Position numbers and translations under genes: made by a program. This document shows, piece by piece, positions 17,119 to 26,924 of a stretch of 64,000 nucleotides of DNA; position 1 is the first letter of the stretch; each line of letters opens with the position of its first letter. Under the pieces are notes generated by a model. It had not been told where the DNA came from and made no database searches. It saw only the letters and a list, made by a program, of their open reading frames with translations. The stretch comes from Desulfosporosinus youngiae DSM 17734 (GTDB taxonomy: Bacteria > Bacillota > Desulfitobacteriia > Desulfitobacteriales > Desulfitobacteriaceae), in the NCBI RefSeq assembly GCF_000244895.1, contig NZ_CM001441.1:2810226-2874225 (forward strand), in the 5' to 3' direction.

Positions 17119-17592
17119 TCAGCATTCATGTTCATTTTCGATAATCATTATTTCTTCTAATGAGTCATTGTCTGGCGTAATTAGTTCAATTGGTTTATCG
17201 CTGCTCACAATGACTTCAATTGGTTTATTTTTAACCTTTTCTTCCGGCCCATCAACACTATTTGTCTTTGTCAAAGCCCCATGCTGTATCTCAGTGATCA
17301 GTATTTTCAGGTTACCAGCCATGTGTTTGCCTTTTTCGATTAGATTTTTACCTGTTTTAACGCTTACTTGTGTTTTATCCCCGATATTTTGCCAGGCACT
17401 TTGGGCCTTGTCTTTAATGCCTACAGCTTTATCTCCGAGTTCGTGGACTTGTAGTGTTATATCTTGTCTTAATTCCTGCCCGCTCTTAGGAGCAAGTAAT
17501 AGCCCTGTTATCCCTCCAATAAGACCTCCAAACAGAGCCGCTTTAATCACTTTATTACCCTTTATGTCCTTATTTCCCACCTGCTTATCCAC
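17119..17592 (-). CDS. YtxH domain general stress protein
   Basis: A 157-aa protein with the YtxH signature: glycine-rich hydrophobic segment AALFGGLIGGITGLLLAPKSG (residues about 18-37) then QELRQDI and a long amphipathic, coiled-coil-prone helix. Family members are small stress-induced envelope-associated proteins. The C-terminal 60 residues are acidic and less conserved. Confidence 0.85.
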   Translation of the reverse strand: MDKQVGNKDIKGNKVIKAALFGGLIGGITGLLLAPKSGQELRQDITLQVHELGDKAVGIKDKAQSAWQNIGDKTQVSVKTGKNLIEKGKHMAGNLKILITEIQHGALTKTNSVDGPEEKVKNKPIEVIVSSDKPIELITPDNDSLEEIMIIENEHEC

Positions 17593-17764
17593 TCCTTTTT
17601 GTTAATCCGGTTTCTGGCCATGAAATAACCAATCAATCCCTCTATCCTTTAACAGGCAGTTTTCGGACTTGGAGCGTGTTCGCAATATCATGGCATCCGG
17701 TCTAATAGTGCCTTTTTCATTATATGCACTTCATCGAAAAAAGCTTCTATGTATTAGGAGCATT

Positions 17765-18211
17765 TTAATTTGGATGTTTGTTCATATAATCTCTAAGCCA
17801 AAATGTGTGAAATTCTTCGTCGAGAAGATATTCCATAAGAGTAGCTTTGATAACGAGATATTCTTTTTCTTTTGCTTCGTTAATGAACTTACGATAGGCA
17901 TCCATCGCTTTATTTTCAAGAAGAACTCCTAATTTGCACGTACTGTGCTGGCCAATAGATTCAACCGTTTCGCCAACAAAACTGCCTGCTAACTGAAAAA
18001 CTGAACCAGCCACAGAGGGCACTTCTTCATTTGCCCGATTAATTATATCGGCAAAATAATCTGCATGCCCTTGTTCTATTTGTACCATCTTATCAAAGGC
18101 CGCTTTGTAATATTCATCGGTCGCTGAATTAGCTTGGGCGTTATAAAAAGCAACCTGAAATGTTTCCAATATATAGAATTCCTTTAAGCGAAAAATTAAC
18201 TTGCTATCCAT
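17765..18211 (-). CDS. Ferritin-like diiron domain protein
   Basis: A 148-aa four-helix protein. Candidate diiron ligands are E16 region (YILETFQ), the EQGHADY motif near residue 47, the ENKAMDAY glutamate near 103 and DEEFHTFW near 131, the spacing of ferritin-like/Coq7-type proteins. The likely role is iron or peroxide handling in an anaerobe. It faces the GNAT gene at 18329 across a 117-bp divergent spacer. Confidence 0.75.
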   Translation of the reverse strand: MDSKLIFRLKEFYILETFQVAFYNAQANSATDEYYKAAFDKMVQIEQGHADYFADIINRANEEVPSVAGSVFQLAGSFVGETVESIGQHSTCKLGVLLENKAMDAYRKFINEAKEKEYLVIKATLMEYLLDEEFHTFWLRDYMNKHPN

Positions 18212-18328
18212 TTTTACCTCCAGTTATAAATATTTATAACATATAATTCTCAAATTAAAATTAAAATATGTTAAGCTAGAGGTGAGGAGACTTGTGAATC
18301 GATTTTAAACATCCTGAGGAGCTATGAA

Positions 18329-18805
18329 ATGGAAATAATAATAAGAGAAGCCCTCATTGAGGATTATGAGGGGTTATGTAAGGTTTATGTTGAACTTGAT
18401 GAGCATCATAGATTAAGCCATCCCGAATTATTTGTGAAACCCGCAGATTTTGCCAGGGCAAAAGAGTATATTTCAGAAATTATTGATGACCATGATAAGG
18501 CTATTTTTGTCGCTTTAGTAGAATCAAAAATAATCGGATTTGCAGAATGTAATATTTTAAAGTCATCCAATTTCCCCGTTTTTAAAAAAAGAGAGTGGAT
18601 ACAATTAGATAGTATTGTAGTAAAGAAAGATCATCAGAATTGTAAGATAGCCTCTTTACTATTAACAAAAGTAAAGGATTGGGCAAAGTTTAAGGAGATT
18701 AATAGAATAGAGTTAAAGGTATATTCCTTTAATAGAAGCGCTATAGAATTCTATAATCAAAAAGGATTTAAAGAGTTGAATAAGACAATGTATTTAAATT
18801 TGTAA
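18329..18805 (+). CDS. GNAT family N-acetyltransferase
   Basis: A 158-aa single-domain GNAT. It has the N-terminal IREALIEDYEGLCKVY, the LDSIVVKKDHQNCKIASLLL acetyl-CoA loop (with the usual Q/R-x-x-G replaced by NCKIA, residues about 91-110), and the C-terminal YSFNRSAIEFYNQKGFKEL. Substrate unknown. Codon usage is AT-rich compared with the SelO gene that follows. Confidence 0.83.
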   Translation: MEIIIREALIEDYEGLCKVYVELDEHHRLSHPELFVKPADFARAKEYISEIIDDHDKAIFVALVESKIIGFAECNILKSSNFPVFKKREWIQLDSIVVKKDHQNCKIASLLLTKVKDWAKFKEINRIELKVYSFNRSAIEFYNQKGFKELNKTMYLNL

Positions 18806-18948
18806 CCCCCAATTTAAGCGCGAATTAGTTAACACAGGTATATTTAATTAGCCGAAGCAGACACTAATAAAACAAATCACAGCCTGCCTATGAGTTGTTT
18901 TAAGTAATCAAGTAGTATTAGAGAAAACTTAAAGAAGAAGGAGATACA

Positions 18949-20424
18949 ATGACAAACGGAAATGCAAGCCAAGAAACAGGGTGGAACTTTGAAAACAGTT
19001 ATGCACGGCTGCCAAACTTATTGTTTACTACTCTTAACCCAACCCCCGTACAATCACCGGAACTAATGATTCTTAATTATCCCTTGGCATCATCCCTGGG
19101 GTTGAACCTCCAGTGGTTAGAAAGCAAAGATGGCACAGCGGTGTTCGCCGGCAACCGGATTCCCGAAGGTGCCTTGCCTCTTGCTCAGGCTTATGCAGGT
19201 CATCAATTCGGGCATTTTGCTGTGTTAGGGGATGGACGGGCGCTGCTGCTAGGTGAGCAGATCACGCCTGAAGGGGAGAGGTTTGATATTCAGCTCAAGG
19301 GTTCAGGCCGAACGCCATACTCCCGGCGGGGGGATGGCCGTGCGGCCCTTGGACCGATGCTGCGTGAATATATCATCAGCGAAGCAATGCATGCTCTTGG
19401 TATTCCCACTACCCGCAGCCTCGCGGTGGTGACAACCGGTGAGCCGGTAATCCGCGAAACCGTGCAGCCAGGTGCAATTTTAACCCGCGTAGCTTCCAGT
19501 CATTTGCGAGTCGGCACGTTTGAATATGTTTCAAAATTTGGCACGGTTGAGGATCTCCGGGACCTCGCTGATTATACGTTAAAACGGCATTTTCCTTACA
19601 TTGGAGATATTGAGAACCGTTATCTTTCACTCCTTAAGGAAGTGATTAAGCGTCAGGCTGAGCTGATTGCAAAGTGGCAGCTGGTTGGGTTTATTCATGG
19701 GGTGATGAATACCGACAATATGGCCCTTAGCGGAGAATCCATCGATTATGGTCCTTGCGCCTTTATGGATGCCTATGACCCGGACACCGTATTCAGTTCC
19801 ATAGATCATCAAGGCCGATATGCCTATGGCAATCAGCCGCTTATAGCAGGATGGAATCTCGCACGGTTTGCTGAGACCCTATTGCCGCTGCTGCATGACA
19901 GCCAGGAGCAGGCTGTCAAACTGGCCCAAAATGAAGTTTCAAACTTTACGGAGCTGTTTCGCCATAACTGGCTCGCAGGAATGAGAGCAAAACTAGGAAT
20001 GTTTAATAAAGAGACGCAAGATGAATCTCTTATTGAAAATTTGCTCAGTATGATGCAGAAGTATCGTGCCGACTATACCAATACCTTTCAAACCTTAACT
20101 TTTGATAATCAGGATGATAACCATCTGTTTGGCAGTCCGGAATTTGCCGAATGGCATAAGATGTGGCTGTCGAGACTGGAACGACAGCAGGAATCGAGAG
20201 ACTCTTCCCATCAGTTAATGCGGAATAGCAACCCCGCGCTGATTCCACGCAATCATCGGGTAGAAGCAGCACTGGATGCCGCTGTGAAAGAGGGAGATTA
20301 CAGTGTGATGAAGGGATTGCTTGCCGTTCTTTCAATTCCTTATGTACACGTCCCCGAACAGGCCGATTACGCCACGCTGCCAGAGATATCAAACCACCCT
20401 TACCGAACGTTTTGCGGAACATGA
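18949..20424 (+). CDS. selO: SelO/YdiU protein adenylyltransferase
   Basis: A 491-aa SelO pseudokinase. In the family ATP is bound in a flipped orientation and AMP is transferred to Ser, Thr or Tyr of target proteins under oxidative stress. Key parts are [23 protein letters not shown] (residues about 83-105), the [20 protein letters not shown] loop, [19 protein letters not shown], the catalytic-loop equivalent [12 protein letters not shown] and [14 protein letters not shown]. It ends in FCGT before TGA, as bacterial homologues do. AAGGAGA lies upstream of the ATG. Full length for the family. Confidence 0.94.
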   Translation: MTNGNASQETGWNFENSYARLPNLLFTTLNPTPVQSPELMILNYPLASSLGLNLQWLESKDGTAVFAGNRIPEGALPLAQAYAGHQFGHFAVLGDGRALLLGEQITPEGERFDIQLKGSGRTPYSRRGDGRAALGPMLREYIISEAMHALGIPTTRSLAVVTTGEPVIRETVQPGAILTRVASSHLRVGTFEYVSKFGTVEDLRDLADYTLKRHFPYIGDIENRYLSLLKEVIKRQAELIAKWQLVGFIHGVMNTDNMALSGESIDYGPCAFMDAYDPDTVFSSIDHQGRYAYGNQPLIAGWNLARFAETLLPLLHDSQEQAVKLAQNEVSNFTELFRHNWLAGMRAKLGMFNKETQDESLIENLLSMMQKYRADYTNTFQTLTFDNQDDNHLFGSPEFAEWHKMWLSRLERQQESRDSSHQLMRNSNPALIPRNHRVEAALDAAVKEGDYSVMKGLLAVLSIPYVHVPEQADYATLPEISNHPYRTFCGT

Positions 20425-20497
20425 TACAGGCCTTGGGGACAAACAATAATAAATGCCACCCCTTTTGTGAGGCAGCATTTCTCAAGGAAATTTTTCT

Positions 20498-20662
20498 TTA
20501 TTTTCGTTCAATACCTTCCATATCCTCCATTAATTTTACAATAGAATAGAAGGCATTAAATTTTATATGATCTTCTTTAGTCGTTCCATTAAAACCATTG
20601 ACCTTTTCACACTCAAATTTTAGTTTCTCCAGCAAGTCAGTCCACATTTTTTCATAATTCAT
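20498..20662 (-). CDS. Small hypothetical protein
   Basis: A 54-aa polar protein starting MNYEKMWTDLL, not recognised. The frame is open upstream to 20725, but the AAAGG before 20662 supports this start. It is predicted to be mostly helical. It sits between SelO (convergent) and the recombinase gene. An imperfect hairpin at about 20447-20482 (AAATGC/GCATTT ends) may end both this gene and SelO. Confidence 0.5.
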   Translation of the reverse strand: MNYEKMWTDLLEKLKFECEKVNGFNGTTKEDHIKFNAFYSIVKLMEDMEGIERK

Positions 20663-20791
20663 ACAACCCACGCCTTTCTGTCTGTTTGATGCAAAATATA
20701 ACGATGATGAAAGAGCTAAGAACATTTTACCCTATGTGAGCAAGGTAAACAATTGTTTTGTTTTGTCATAATCAGAATTATTTTATCATTT

Positions 20792-21778
20792 CTATTTAAA
20801 TTTTATTAGGTCCGCCGCTCTTCTTAGCTGCTCATCCAGCACCTTGGCATATATTCTCGTTGTCCTGGGGTCAGAATGACCAAGAGCATCCTGAACAATA
20901 GCCAGGTTGTCTGTTTCCCGGAGCAGCATAGTAGCAAATGTGGAACGCATCTTGTGAACACTGAAGCCCTCCGTATTATGTCCAAGGGTTTTAAGAATGG
21001 TCATGTATTTAGCGATTAGATTTTGAACCGCTCTCTTACTAATTCGGTTTCCTTGAATTGATAGAAAAAGAGCATCAATGTCTTTGTTTACGTACCTGGA
21101 CCGTTCATTCCTTAAATAATCATTCAGGGCTTTGGCAACATCGTTATTAAAATAAATCAACGTTTCTTTATTCCCTTTACGCACAATTTCAAAATACCCC
21201 TTATTAAGATTTGTCTTACTGATATCCAGGCTGCAAAGTTCTGATAACCTCAGCCCTGTACCGATCAAGGTTAGGACGATGGCATAATCCCGTTTCTCAG
21301 TATAGACATGGTATTTGAGCTGACCGTCTGTTAAGCCTATACCAGTTTCTAAAGCATCCGTCAAATCCGCAATCTCATTAGGTTCCAATGCTTTGGGAAG
21401 CTTTTGATGAACATTGATGGGGTCTAATTTAATGGTGACGTCTTTATGGATCATATCTTCACGAAGCAAATAACGGTATAAAGACTTAATAACAGCTTGT
21501 TTACGGGCCAGAGCACGGGGGCCATTCGTGCGCTCAGTATTAGCCCAGCTTAGATATGACTCAATCTGGCGATGCCCGACATTTTCCATAAGCGGCAGCT
21601 CGATTTCCGGCGGAGAGGAGGGAAAATCAGGCATATAGCCGCATAAATAATGAAAAAATAAACAAAGTTCATAGGTATAGGCAATCTGAGTTGATTTAGA
21701 TTTATTGGTGAGGGCCAGATGGTTTATAAAGTTCTTAGCGAATGGGGGAAGGTGGTGGGGATTAAATCCAGTATCCAT
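20792..21778 (-). CDS. Tyrosine recombinase (XerC/D-like integrase)
   Basis: A 328-aa tyrosine recombinase. The N-terminal SAM-like core-binding domain covers about residues 15-115; the catalytic domain holds GTGLRLSELC (Arg), RKGNKET (Lys), HKMRSTFAT (His-x-x-Arg), LGHSDPRTT (His) and RIYAKV (Tyr nucleophile). A GGAGG seven bases before the ATG at 21778 fixes the start, 45 nt inside the longest frame. It stands alone beside adk with no neighbouring excisionase or phage genes, so it could be a housekeeping Xer-type protein or a relic of an element. Confidence 0.85.
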   Translation of the reverse strand: MDTGFNPHHLPPFAKNFINHLALTNKSKSTQIAYTYELCLFFHYLCGYMPDFPSSPPEIELPLMENVGHRQIESYLSWANTERTNGPRALARKQAVIKSLYRYLLREDMIHKDVTIKLDPINVHQKLPKALEPNEIADLTDALETGIGLTDGQLKYHVYTEKRDYAIVLTLIGTGLRLSELCSLDISKTNLNKGYFEIVRKGNKETLIYFNNDVAKALNDYLRNERSRYVNKDIDALFLSIQGNRISKRAVQNLIAKYMTILKTLGHNTEGFSVHKMRSTFATMLLRETDNLAIVQDALGHSDPRTTRIYAKVLDEQLRRAADLIKFK

Positions 21779-21936
21779 GATCAAACCTCCATATGATTTA
21801 ACTATATCCATTAAAGCAAACATCTATAATAATTTCCACTCCAAGGAGGAATTACCTTCTTTCTGTAGAAGATGTTTTAAGGCAGGAAGGGGTATTGTTG
21901 TGCTGCGCTCGATACGATAACAACAGATTAACTTAG

Positions 21937-22599
<663 letters not shown>

Positions 22600-22744
22600 A
22601 TCGGCTGGATTGAGCTTAGTTTCACTTATATCCTTACCAATTCCAAAAGTGATTCAAATTCAGTATTTATGAGCTTTTTGTCTGATATCTCTTTCTGCTG
22701 GAAATCAGAGGGTAAGATAGGGTGAAATGAGACAATTACTTAAA

Positions 22745-22804
22745 TAAACAACCAACCAAAAGCACGGGCATAATAACTTGCCTGTGCTTTTGGTTGGTTG
22801 TTTA
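22745..22804. terminator. Very long hairpin (26-bp stem) after adk
   Basis: Bases 22745-22770 pair with 22779-22804 over 26 bp with a single G-U and an 8-nt loop. It lies 145 bp past adk. No strong T-run follows on the plus strand, so it may be a terminator or a miniature palindromic element. Confidence 0.6.
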
Positions 22805-22879
22805 TGCGTATAAAGGAAGTATTCAATGCACTTCTTAATGGTTATCACAAAAATCAAACAATTTTGCCGGATAATTTAA

Positions 22880-22907
22880 TTGACATATACCCATAACAGA
22901 GTATAAT
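22880..22907 (+). promoter_or_regulatory. Consensus sigma-A promoter for the hdrD2 leader
   Basis: TTGACA at 22880-22885 and TATAAT at 22902-22907 with a 16-bp spacer. Both hexamers match the consensus exactly. Transcription would begin near 22914, giving a leader of about 184 nt. Confidence 0.75.
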
Positions 22908-22913
22908 TAAAAT

Positions 22914-23097
22914 CATAAAGGGCATATGTCTTAAACCTCACGCCGAAAAACTAGAACAGGCGGCATGGGACGCAGACTCGTGAACAGAAAAATATATGCC
23001 TGGATTAGTATGCTGTGAGAAAAAACTCACAAGGTAGACATTATAGGATTATGACAAAGTTGGTAAGTATAATAATTAAGGTCAGAGGTGATCGTAA
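22914..23097 (+). ncRNA. Structured 5' leader (candidate riboswitch) of hdrD2
   Basis: A closing stem GGCATAT (22921-22927) with ATATGCC (22994-23000) encloses two mutually exclusive inner pairings: CGCC 22941-22944 with GGCG 22959-22962, or TCACG 22938-22942 with CGTGA 22979-22983. A hairpin TGTGAG/CTCACA follows at 23014-23031, then GGTAG. The order AAACC, GGGACGCA, GGTAG recalls the c-di-GMP-I (GEMM) riboswitch, but the spacing does not fit, so the class is not assigned. No terminator hairpin is visible before the GTG start, so control may be at translation. Confidence 0.45.
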
Positions 23098-24327
23098 GTG
23101 AGTGAACCAATAAGAGTTAAAAATTTAGATCCAACCTTACGGGATGAAGTGGCAGAATTATTGCAAGGCTATGATTTTTCCAATTGCCTTACTTGCGGTA
23201 TGTGTACTGCAGGCTGTGTCTATAGTGATTTGCATGCAGATCAGGACCCACGTAAATTCGTACGTAAAGTAGTCCTGGGTATGCGGGAAGAAGCGGAAAA
23301 CGATCCATTCATTTGGAACTGTACCATGTGTAATCGCTGCACAGTGGAATGTCCGATGGGAGTTAATATTAACGCCCTGACGAGAGCCTTTCGGGGAAAA
23401 GTGGCAAAGCCGCCTGGTTTCCTGCAAGTAATTGCGGATGATCATATACGCACAGGCAATCAGATGGGCGTGGAACAAATTGACTATGATGAGACCTTAG
23501 AATGGATAGAAGAAATGATGCAGGAAGATCTCAAAGATCCCACTTATAAGATTCCTATCGATGTTCCTAATGCAGATTTTTTCTTTGGGTTTAATGCCCG
23601 GGAGATCAAACACTATCCTGCTGATCTGCAAAGTATTTTAAATGTTTTCCACGCTGCCAAACTAAACTTTACGATCAGCTCCAGGCGCTGGGATGCAACA
23701 AATATTTGTTTGTTCACAGGCAAAAACGATGAATTCGATGCGATCTCACGCCCGCTGTTCGAAGAAGCTGAGAGACTGAACTCTAAGGAAATCATTGTCA
23801 CGGAATGTGGGCACGCTTTTCGCTCAACCAGAGTATTTGCGCGTGATTACTGGAATGGGAAGCAGTTTCCTGTTCGCCATATAGTCGAGTTGTATGCCGA
23901 TCTAATTAAAGACGGTACATTGAAATTAGATAAGACCAGAAATACAATCCCGGTAACCTTACATGATCCCTGTAATATGGTTCGTAAAGAGGGGATAGTT
24001 GAGCCTCAGCGCTATGTGTTAAGCAATACGGTCATGGACTTTCGTGAAATGTTTCCTAACAAAATGTATAATATCTGCTGTGGAGCCGGCGGCGGAGCAG
24101 GTGCCGTAGCCGAAACTAAAGCAATGCGTATGGTTAAAGCCAAACCAAAGGTTGATCAATTAGTGGCGACAGGTGCAAAAATTGGTTGCATTCCTTGCCA
24201 TAATTGTATGGACCAATTCGTTGATATGAATAGGCATTACAAACTCGGTATGAAAATGATGCATCTCACCGCATTAATAGAAGTTGCCCTGGGTTTGGTT
24301 GATGAAGAGAAGCAATTTTCTCATTAA
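23098..24327 (+). CDS. Second HdrD/DsrK-like iron-sulfur reductase (orphan paralogue)
   Basis: A 409-aa paralogue of the protein at 4120-5358, very similar along its whole length, with the same two N-terminal 4Fe-4S motifs (CLTCGMCTAGC, CTMCNRCTVEC) and C-terminal LHDPCN, CCGAGGG and CIPCHNC. One difference is the loss of a cysteine in the first CCG region (ECGHAFRST against ECGHAFRSC). It has a GTG start with AGAGGTG upstream, its own consensus promoter and a structured leader, and no Hdr or Flx partner beside it. It may swap into the Flx-Hdr complex or serve another donor. Confidence 0.87.
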   Translation: MSEPIRVKNLDPTLRDEVAELLQGYDFSNCLTCGMCTAGCVYSDLHADQDPRKFVRKVVLGMREEAENDPFIWNCTMCNRCTVECPMGVNINALTRAFRGKVAKPPGFLQVIADDHIRTGNQMGVEQIDYDETLEWIEEMMQEDLKDPTYKIPIDVPNADFFFGFNAREIKHYPADLQSILNVFHAAKLNFTISSRRWDATNICLFTGKNDEFDAISRPLFEEAERLNSKEIIVTECGHAFRSTRVFARDYWNGKQFPVRHIVELYADLIKDGTLKLDKTRNTIPVTLHDPCNMVRKEGIVEPQRYVLSNTVMDFREMFPNKMYNICCGAGGGAGAVAETKAMRMVKAKPKVDQLVATGAKIGCIPCHNCMDQFVDMNRHYKLGMKMMHLTALIEVALGLVDEEKQFSH

Positions 24328-24431
24328 ATTTTTCAGCCCATAGTTTTAATCGTTCTCAGCCCAAACATAAGTTACATTATCAACCTAGAGTCTTAGCCGA
24401 TGGATTTGAACTCAAAGAAATAATATGAAAC

Positions 24432-24472
24432 ACAAGCCACCTTCATCCATTGATATGGATAAGGTGGCTTGT
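24432..24472 (+). terminator. Terminator of hdrD2
   Basis: ACAAGCCACCTT and AAGGTGGCTTGT form a 12-bp stem extended by ATCCA/TGGAT, about 105 bp after the hdrD2 stop. Confidence 0.75.
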
Positions 24473-24541
24473 TAAGGGAACCGATTGTTATTCATCTCGT
24501 TCAGCAAACAAGGTGATCACAGCTTCAGTATGACTCCGACT

Positions 24542-24925
24542 TCAATTTGTTTTTTGTAATTCGTTAAGCCGATTAATAAAATAGACTTTAACCTGTTCTA
24601 CATATTCCGGTTTTAGAGAAAATCTGCGAAAGTAACAAGTAAAATCTCTATCTAAGCCGTAAGTTCCAGACTCAGCCCACTCTTCATCAAGGGTACAGAT
24701 AGTATTAATCTGATCGTACAAATAGCTGGACCCTGAAAAGGATTCAAATAGATTATGTAACTCATGATCTATTTGGGGATGCGGGAGAACGAGATTGAAA
24801 GGTTTTTTATAATTGCCATATTGATAGGTGCCTTCTTCCTCCCAAACAAACGGTTTGTCACAAGATTCTAGGATAACTTGACAGGTTTTAATCATCTTTT
24901 CTTTATCTTCCATTCCTAAAGACAT
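24542..24925 (-). CDS. Hypothetical protein
   Basis: A 127-aa soluble protein, not recognised. It is acidic and aromatic-rich (FVWEEEGTYQYGNYKKPF, TCYFRRFSLKPEYVEQVKVYF) with no signal or membrane segment. The first methionine could be either M1 or M5. It lies downstream of, and on the same strand as, the siroheme reductase but is separated from it so that a shared transcript would run from the reductase into it. Confidence 0.55.
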   Translation of the reverse strand: MSLGMEDKEKMIKTCQVILESCDKPFVWEEEGTYQYGNYKKPFNLVLPHPQIDHELHNLFESFSGSSYLYDQINTICTLDEEWAESGTYGLDRDFTCYFRRFSLKPEYVEQVKVYFINRLNELQKTN

Positions 24926-25019
24926 TATTTACACCCCAACAATTTTTTTTACCCTTATTATACAATGATCGAGTGTCAAAATGAACCTTCACAAATGAGG
25001 TTAATGGGAATAGCCTCTG

Positions 25020-26639
25020 TTACCTACAGGCTAATTTACTTAGGGGTTCTATATAGGGATTAAGAAGTTCCTGAAAGGTTTCACTTCCGACCCTTGAAAC
25101 AAAATCATGAAACGACTCTTGGAAATGCCTTTGAGTTTTGTAAAGGCTGATAAAGTCCTCCAGGACCTGATGAACTCTGCCGGATGGGACTGCTCCTTGG
25201 AGCGTGGCTGCAAATCCGGCACTCATTCCGAGGCTTCCTCCAATCGAGAGTTCAAATTTCCCGGCGTTCCTACCTTTTACCGTCTCCAACGTAGCTCTTA
25301 ATCCAATATCGGCAATTTGTAATTGACCACAGGAATTAGGACAGCCATTGACATGGATTCGAAGCGGGGTATCTAAATCAACCCTCTTACCAAGGGTTTG
25401 TGCCAATCTTGAAGCAAACTCTTTTGTTTCAGCGAAAGCTAAATTGCAGAACTCCTTTCCCGTACAGGAAACAGTGTATCCTACAAAGGGCTTTGGATAT
25501 GGTGTAAAACGTTTGAGGATTGTCTCGGCAAGAAGGGCCTCAATATTTTCAGTCGGTATATTGACAAGCACCAGATTTTTCGAAAGACAGGTCCGAAGGG
25601 AACCATCTCCATACTTATCGGCACATCGCGCAACCTCAAGCAGATCGTCGGCAGACAGCCGGCCTAGTGGTACGGATAGTCCAACATAATTGAGGCCTGG
25701 TTGTCTTTGAGGATGAACACCGTAAAAATACCCCGCATTCCAGCCGAGAGTTAAGTCAATTCCACCACGTTCAAGAGGGCCGGTTAGTTTTAAAAGTTCC
25801 GTTTCAAATTTAGCTTTTCCCCAATCGGCCAAGAGAAATTTAAGCCGTGCGTGTCCACGATTCTTTCTGTAGCCAAAATCTCTGAAAAGAGTTGCAACAG
25901 CAATAGTAACCTTTAATACTTCATCAGGAAGAACAAACAGATTTAATTTTTGGGCCAGGTGGGGTTGGGACGATAACCCCCCGCCAACATGAACATGAAA
26001 TCCGTAACGATTATTTTTAGCCGCTGGGGTGAAGGCAAGATCGTTGATTTGGGCATGCCCGGCGTTATAGACATTAGCTGAGATCGAAAGTTTGAATTTC
26101 CGCGGGAGATTTGAAAACTCTCTGTTTCCCTGAAAATAGTCAGAAACCTCCTGTACAAGCTCCCGGGTATCGAGGGTTTCATCAGGGTCTATTCCTGCGA
26201 GGGGATTCCCTGTAATTGTCCGGGGGCAGTCTCCTTCAGACCCGATTGTTTGCAGCTGGACCTTATCTAAAATGTTCATGATCATAGAGATAGTTTCTAT
26301 CGTGAGCCAATGAAACTGGAAGGCCTGACGAGTTGTCAGATCCAGAATTCCCCGACCGTAATCTTTGGCGATAGTCGCCAGGACACGGGCTTGATCTGAA
26401 TTCATGATTCCACTGGGAATTTTCACTCTCATTAGAAAATATCCGGCATCTCGTGGTCTTTGAACATTTACCCCTGCCCATTTTAAGAGATTGCGTTCTT
26501 TTAGATTGATGGATTCAAATCCGTATTTTTGGTACATCGGAAGTTTTTCAACAATATCCAAGCCGTCGTTTACTAGCTTTAGTTTCTCAAAATCGTTGAG
26601 TTCATTATAATTCTTTACCCAGGTTTTACTCACAGTCAA
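25020..26639 (-). CDS. Siroheme [4Fe-4S] nitrite/sulfite reductase
   Basis: A 539-aa protein with two ferredoxin-like half domains and two siroheme/4Fe-4S domains. The cluster ligands are CTGKEFC and NGCPNSC (residues about 396-440), and a siroheme-binding basic region with GDCPRTITGNPLAG near 137. This family reduces sulfite to sulfide or nitrite to ammonia with six electrons from ferredoxin. The divergent AprAB-like genes argue for assimilatory sulfite reduction; ferredoxin-nitrite reductase (NirA) remains possible. Length is typical for the single-chain type. Confidence 0.82.
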   Translation of the reverse strand: MTVSKTWVKNYNELNDFEKLKLVNDGLDIVEKLPMYQKYGFESINLKERNLLKWAGVNVQRPRDAGYFLMRVKIPSGIMNSDQARVLATIAKDYGRGILDLTTRQAFQFHWLTIETISMIMNILDKVQLQTIGSEGDCPRTITGNPLAGIDPDETLDTRELVQEVSDYFQGNREFSNLPRKFKLSISANVYNAGHAQINDLAFTPAAKNNRYGFHVHVGGGLSSQPHLAQKLNLFVLPDEVLKVTIAVATLFRDFGYRKNRGHARLKFLLADWGKAKFETELLKLTGPLERGGIDLTLGWNAGYFYGVHPQRQPGLNYVGLSVPLGRLSADDLLEVARCADKYGDGSLRTCLSKNLVLVNIPTENIEALLAETILKRFTPYPKPFVGYTVSCTGKEFCNLAFAETKEFASRLAQTLGKRVDLDTPLRIHVNGCPNSCGQLQIADIGLRATLETVKGRNAGKFELSIGGSLGMSAGFAATLQGAVPSGRVHQVLEDFISLYKTQRHFQESFHDFVSRVGSETFQELLNPYIEPLSKLACR

Positions 26640-26768
26640 ATCAAATACCTCCTAAACATACCAAAATACTTGGATTTAATTATACCATGTAGAATACTAT
26701 AACTATGAATATTTGTCCAGACCTTTTAACACGGAAGAAAACAATGAAGACGGTACCAGTAAATGTAT

Positions 26769-26798
26769 TTGACCTGACAAAAGAGTCTTTGTTATAAT
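26769..26798 (+). promoter_or_regulatory. Sigma-A-type promoter upstream of the AprA-like gene
   Basis: TTGACC (26769-26774) and TATAAT (26793-26798) with an 18-bp spacer, about 125 bp before the AprA-like start. It lies in the divergent spacer shared with the siroheme reductase. Confidence 0.6.
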
Positions 26799-26924
26799 TC
26801 ATTAAAAGTCGATAGGATTTATATACAATAAGGAGAATACTCCTTAAAATTTTGCGTTAAAATACAACTAAACCCATAGGAATAGATTACTTATTATTTG
26901 ATGTGAAAGCTGGTGAACTATTTA

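Noticed and set aside
18949-20424. C-terminal selenocysteine in SelO
   Set aside because: The protein ends FCGT before TGA like ordinary bacterial homologues; continuing past the TGA gives no conserved tail.
22914-23097. Calling the hdrD2 leader a c-di-GMP-I riboswitch
   Set aside because: GGGACGCA, AAACC and GGTAG occur in order, but the tetraloop/receptor layout and stem positions do not fit the class, so it is left unassigned.
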